Position numbers and translations under genes: made by a program. Positions 14,176 to 16,560 of a stretch of DNA of 16,560 bases are shown piece after piece. Positions within the stretch are counted from its first letter, which is position 1. The number at the start of each line of letters is the position of its first letter. The notes beneath the pieces are model-generated. The model worked only from the letters and a program-made list of their open reading frames with translations, had not been told where the DNA came from and did no database searches. The DNA lies in NCBI GenBank assembly GCA_035705495.1, contig DASSWB010000059.1, positions 1 through 16,560 of the forward strand, given 5' to 3'. The DNA comes from DASSWB01 sp035705495. Lineage in GTDB: Bacteria > Bacteroidota > Bacteroidia > Flavobacteriales > Flavobacteriaceae.

Positions 14176-15363
14176 ATGAGAACAGCTTACATCGTAAAAG
14201 CATACAGAACAGCCGTGGGAAAAGCACCTCGGGGAGTTTTTAGATTTAAAAGATCTGATGAACTTGCTGCGGAAACCATCAAATATATTTTGAATGAACT
14301 TCCGCAATTGGACAAAAAAAGAATTGACGACGTCATGGTAGGAAATGCGATGCCGGAAGCCGAACAAGGTTTGAATATGGGTCGGCTGATTTCTTTAATG
14401 GGATTGGAAATTCTGGATGTTCCTGGCGTCACCGTAAACCGATATTGCGCCTCGGGAATTGAAACAATCGCAATGGCAACAGCCAAAATACAAAGCGGAA
14501 TGTCAGATTGTATTATTGCCGGTGGAGCGGAAAGCATGAGTTATATTCCGATGGGTGGCTACAAACCCACACCGAATTATGACGTGGTAAAAAAAGGGCA
14601 CGAAGATTATTACTGGGGAATGGGATTGACTGCGGAAGAGGTTGCCAAACGCTATGATATTTCGCGAGAAGCACAAGATGAATTTGCATATAACTCTCAT
14701 CAAAAAGCATTAAAAGCGTGGAAGGAAGATAAATTCAAAGACCAAATTGTTCCCATAGACATCGAAGAAATTTTTGTCAATGAAAAAGGAAAAAAGGATT
14801 CCAGAAAATACACCGTGACACGTGATGAAGGTCCGCGTGCAGATACTTCTCTGGAGGTTTTGGCAAAGCTAAGACCTGTTTTTGCCGAAGGCGGAAACGT
14901 AACCGCAGGGAATTCGTCTCAAATGAGTGATGGTGCTGCATTCGTGATGGTGATGAGTGAAGAAATGGTGAAGGAATTGAACTTAGAGCCAATTGCACGA
15001 TTGGTGAGCTATGGAGTTGCAGGAGTAGATCCCAAAGTTATGGGAATTGGTCCTGTTGATGCGGTGCCGAAAGCCCTGAAAAAAGCCGGATTGAAAAAAG
15101 AAGACATCGAACTGATTGAACTCAACGAAGCCTTTGCATCCCAATCCTTGGCCGTTATTCGGGAAGTGGGATTGAATCCCGATATCGTCAATGTCAATGG
15201 TGGAGCAATTGCCATGGGTCATCCCTTGGGTTGTACGGGCGCAAAACTTTCTGTTCAGATTTTTAAGGAAATGCAAATGCGAAATCTCAAAAACAAATAC
15301 GCAATGGTAACGATGTGCGTGGGAACTGGACAAGGAGCTGCGGGGATTTATGAGGTGTTTTAA
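14176..15363 (+). CDS. fadA: Acetyl-CoA C-acyltransferase (3-ketoacyl-CoA thiolase)
   Basis: The 395-residue enzyme is a normal-length degradative thiolase. The nucleophile Cys91 is in NRYCASG, the catalytic His349 is in AMGHPLGCTGA, and the second Cys381 is in MCVGTGQGAA; GGAESMSYIPMGG, NSSQMSDGAA and ELNEAFASQ are also as expected. It cleaves 3-ketoacyl-CoA with CoA, releasing acetyl-CoA and a shortened acyl-CoA, the last step of each beta-oxidation round. It follows fadN as in B. subtilis fadNAE. The ATG at 14176 starts at the normal N-terminus (MRTAYIVKAYRTAVGK) and is 9 bases after the heptamer array, so any folding there could affect initiation. Confidence 0.94.
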   Translation: MRTAYIVKAYRTAVGKAPRGVFRFKRSDELAAETIKYILNELPQLDKKRIDDVMVGNAMPEAEQGLNMGRLISLMGLEILDVPGVTVNRYCASGIETIAMATAKIQSGMSDCIIAGGAESMSYIPMGGYKPTPNYDVVKKGHEDYYWGMGLTAEEVAKRYDISREAQDEFAYNSHQKALKAWKEDKFKDQIVPIDIEEIFVNEKGKKDSRKYTVTRDEGPRADTSLEVLAKLRPVFAEGGNVTAGNSSQMSDGAAFVMVMSEEMVKELNLEPIARLVSYGVAGVDPKVMGIGPVDAVPKALKKAGLKKEDIELIELNEAFASQSLAVIREVGLNPDIVNVNGGAIAMGHPLGCTGAKLSVQIFKEMQMRNLKNKYAMVTMCVGTGQGAAGIYEVF

Positions 15364-15371
15364 ATAGAAAC

Positions 15372-15406
15372 GAGAGAAGAGAGAAGAGAGAAAAGAGAAA
15401 AAAAAT
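15372..15406 (+). repeat. Heptamer tandem array, 5' flank of the second four-helix-bundle gene
   Basis: Three exact GAGAGAA units (15372-15378, 15379-15385, 15386-15392) are followed by degraded units AAGAGAA and AAAAAAT. The array begins 9 bases after the fadA stop. Bases 15373-15399 pair with 15782-15808 at 23 of 27 positions. Confidence 0.85.
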
Positions 15407-15413
15407 CTAAATC

Positions 15414-15776
15414 GTGAGTATTAAAAAAAGACATAATTATAAAAATTTGAAAATCTGGCATTCGGGTTTGGATATCACAAATGATGTTTCTGATCTTTTG
15501 CAGACATTTCCTGTTCACGAAAAGTATGATTTAAGCTCTCAAATGAGTAGGTGCTCTGTTTCAATGCCAAGTAATATTGCTGAAGGTTCTTCGAGAACTG
15601 ATAAATCCTTTAGTCATTTTTTAAATATTTCTTTAGGTTCCTCTTTTGAACTGGGAACTCAACTTTTGGTTGCAAAACATAGAAATTATATTAATCAAGA
15701 AGAATTAGAAACACTGGAAAAGAAAATCGAAGAATTTCAAAAAATGACCATGGGCTTTCAAAATGCCCTTGATTAA
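15414..15776 (+). CDS. Four-helix-bundle protein of the S23 / 23S rRNA intervening-sequence family (second copy)
   Basis: The 120-residue protein has the same family landmarks as the copy at 13772: HNYKNLKIWHSGLDI, FPVHEKYDLSSQMSRCS, VSMPSNIAEGSSR (about 49-61), FLNISLGSSFELGTQL and a C-terminal helix with EKKIEEFQKM. The start is GTG at 15414; no ATG gives the family N-terminus. The two proteins differ at well over half their positions by eye, so this is not a recent duplicate. It occupies the gap between fadA and the acyl-CoA dehydrogenase gene and is enclosed by a near-perfect inverted repeat of heptamers, so the ORF would lie in the loop of a long mRNA stem. Function is unknown. Confidence 0.85.
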   Translation: MSIKKRHNYKNLKIWHSGLDITNDVSDLLQTFPVHEKYDLSSQMSRCSVSMPSNIAEGSSRTDKSFSHFLNISLGSSFELGTQLLVAKHRNYINQEELETLEKKIEEFQKMTMGFQNALD

Positions 15777-15777
15777 G

Positions 15778-15808
15778 TCTCTTTTCTTTTCTCTTTGTTC
15801 TCTTCTCT
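15778..15808 (+). repeat. Heptamer tandem array, 3' flank of the second four-helix-bundle gene
   Basis: Units in register from 15778: TCTCTTT, TCTTTTC, TCTTTGT, TCTCTTC, then TCT. The array starts two bases after the small gene's stop and is the inverted counterpart of the GAGAGAA array at 15372. Confidence 0.8.
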
Positions 15809-15842
15809 AAAATCCAATTTTAAAAAATAAAAAAATTACTAT

Positions 15843-16560
15843 ATGGAAAACAATAACAACAACAAGCAAAAAGACCTACTTCGCGGAGGTCAATTTTTGG
15901 TAAAAGAAACCGACTGTGAAGATGTTTTTACGCCTGAAGATTTTACCGAAGAACAAAAAATGATGCGGGATTCTGTAAAGGAATTCGTAGAACGTGAAAT
16001 TTGGCCGAAAAAGGAGGAATTTGAGAAGAAAAACTACGACCTGACCATTGAGCTGATGAAAAAAGCAGGAGAAATGGGATTTTTGGGGGTTTCAGTTCCT
16101 GAAGAATATGGCGGACTCGGAATGGATTTCGTTACTACCATGTTGGTTGTTGATTACATTTCTGGTGCCACAGGATCATTTTCGACCGCTTTTGGGGCAC
16201 ATTCGGGAATTGGAACCTTGCCAATCACACTATACGGAAATGAAGCGCAAAAGAAAAAATATGTCCCAAAACTGGCGACTGGCGAATGGTTTGGATCTTA
16301 TGCCTTAACGGAACCAGGTGCGGGAAGTGACGCCAATAGTGGAAAAACAAAAGCGGTTCTTTCTGAAGATGGAACGCATTATAAAATCTCCGGTCAAAAA
16401 ATGTGGATTTCAAATGCGGGATTTTGCAATCTGATGATTGTTTTCGCCCGAATTGAAGGTGACAAAAATATTACAGGTTTTATTGTTGAATACGATCCAG
16501 AGAATGGAATTTCCTTGGGTGAAGAAGAAAAGAAACTCGGCATCCACTCCTCCTCTACCC
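15843..16560 (+). CDS. fadE: Acyl-CoA dehydrogenase (5' part; runs off the right edge)
   Basis: An open frame from ATG 15843 continues to the end of the window, showing 239 residues. After an Asn-rich leader (MENNNNNKQKDLLRGGQFLV) come the N-terminal helical domain with FTEEQKMMRDSVKEFVEREI, GFLGVSVPEEYGGLGMDF, and the acyl-CoA dehydrogenase signature LTEPGAGSDA (from residue 155) leading into the FAD-contacting strand YKISGQKMWISNAG. The C-terminal domain with the catalytic Glu is outside. The enzyme oxidises acyl-CoA to trans-2-enoyl-CoA using FAD, the first step of beta-oxidation. Its leader and its place after fadA resemble the roughly 590-residue FadE of B. subtilis and VLCAD-like enzymes, but the full length cannot be seen. 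Confidence 0.92.
   Translation, partial: MENNNNNKQKDLLRGGQFLVKETDCEDVFTPEDFTEEQKMMRDSVKEFVEREIWPKKEEFEKKNYDLTIELMKKAGEMGFLGVSVPEEYGGLGMDFVTTMLVVDYISGATGSFSTAFGAHSGIGTLPITLYGNEAQKKKYVPKLATGEWFGSYALTEPGAGSDANSGKTKAVLSEDGTHYKISGQKMWISNAGFCNLMIVFARIEGDKNITGFIVEYDPENGISLGEEEKKLGIHSSST

Noticed and set aside
13772..15776. 23S rRNA intervening sequences inside a ribosomal RNA gene
   Set aside because: The protein family is right, but the flanks are fad coding genes and no rRNA sequence is present in the window.
13772..15776. Avd genes of a diversity-generating retroelement
   Set aside because: No reverse transcriptase and no template/variable repeat pair with adenine-biased differences were seen near either copy.
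13772..15776. Recent tandem duplication of one four-helix-bundle gene
   Set aside because: The two proteins agree at roughly 40% of positions by eye and their flanking heptamers differ.

Overview
The window looks like chromosomal DNA of a low-GC member of the Bacteroidota, most likely a flavobacterium of the Chryseobacterium/Kaistella kind. The reasons are AT-rich coding, promoter boxes of the form TAnnTTTG, Bacteroidota-type families (CreD-like, DUF1684, S23-type four-helix-bundle proteins) and frequent stop/start overlaps of the form TAATG. The genus is inference.

Layout. (1) 1-298: the 3' end of a D-2-hydroxyacid dehydrogenase (SerA-like) with its own hairpin terminator. (2) 357-1173, minus strand: a toxin-antitoxin islet. 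It holds an intact antitoxin/toxin pair, then a second complete antitoxin whose overlapping toxin gene is a 31-codon stump. (3) 1373-7442: a FecB/FecCD/FecE-type ABC importer for an iron chelate, haem or corrinoid. Its binding-protein gene is separated from the permease and ATPase genes by creD-like, metallophosphoesterase and DUF1684 genes. The permease has its own promoter, with an operator-like inverted repeat between the two promoter boxes. (4) 7482-8867: rmuC. (5) 8958 to the end: fatty-acid activation and beta-oxidation. These are a long-chain acyl-CoA synthetase with a terminator, then a MarR regulator behind a perfect 30-bp palindrome, then a hydroxyacyl-CoA dehydrogenase/enoyl-CoA hydratase fusion, a thiolase and an acyl-CoA dehydrogenase. 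The last three are in the same order as Bacillus subtilis fadN-fadA-fadE.

The most unusual structure is inside the fad operon. Both gaps between its three enzyme genes carry a small S23-type (23S rRNA intervening-sequence family, Avd-like) four-helix-bundle gene. Each small gene is bracketed by short arrays of 7-bp tandem repeats, and the array on one side is wholly or partly complementary to the array on the other. The two units share this architecture, but their proteins and heptamers differ, so they look like two separate arrivals of the same kind of element rather than a recent duplication. The mRNA would fold so that each small ORF sits in the loop of a stem, as intervening sequences do in 23S rRNA, although no rRNA is present here.

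Working model: the MarR protein controls itself and the fad operon through the palindrome. The acyl-CoA synthetase feeds acyl-CoA to the dehydrogenase, the hydratase/hydroxyacyl-CoA dehydrogenase and the thiolase. The ABC importer and the TA islet are separate units.
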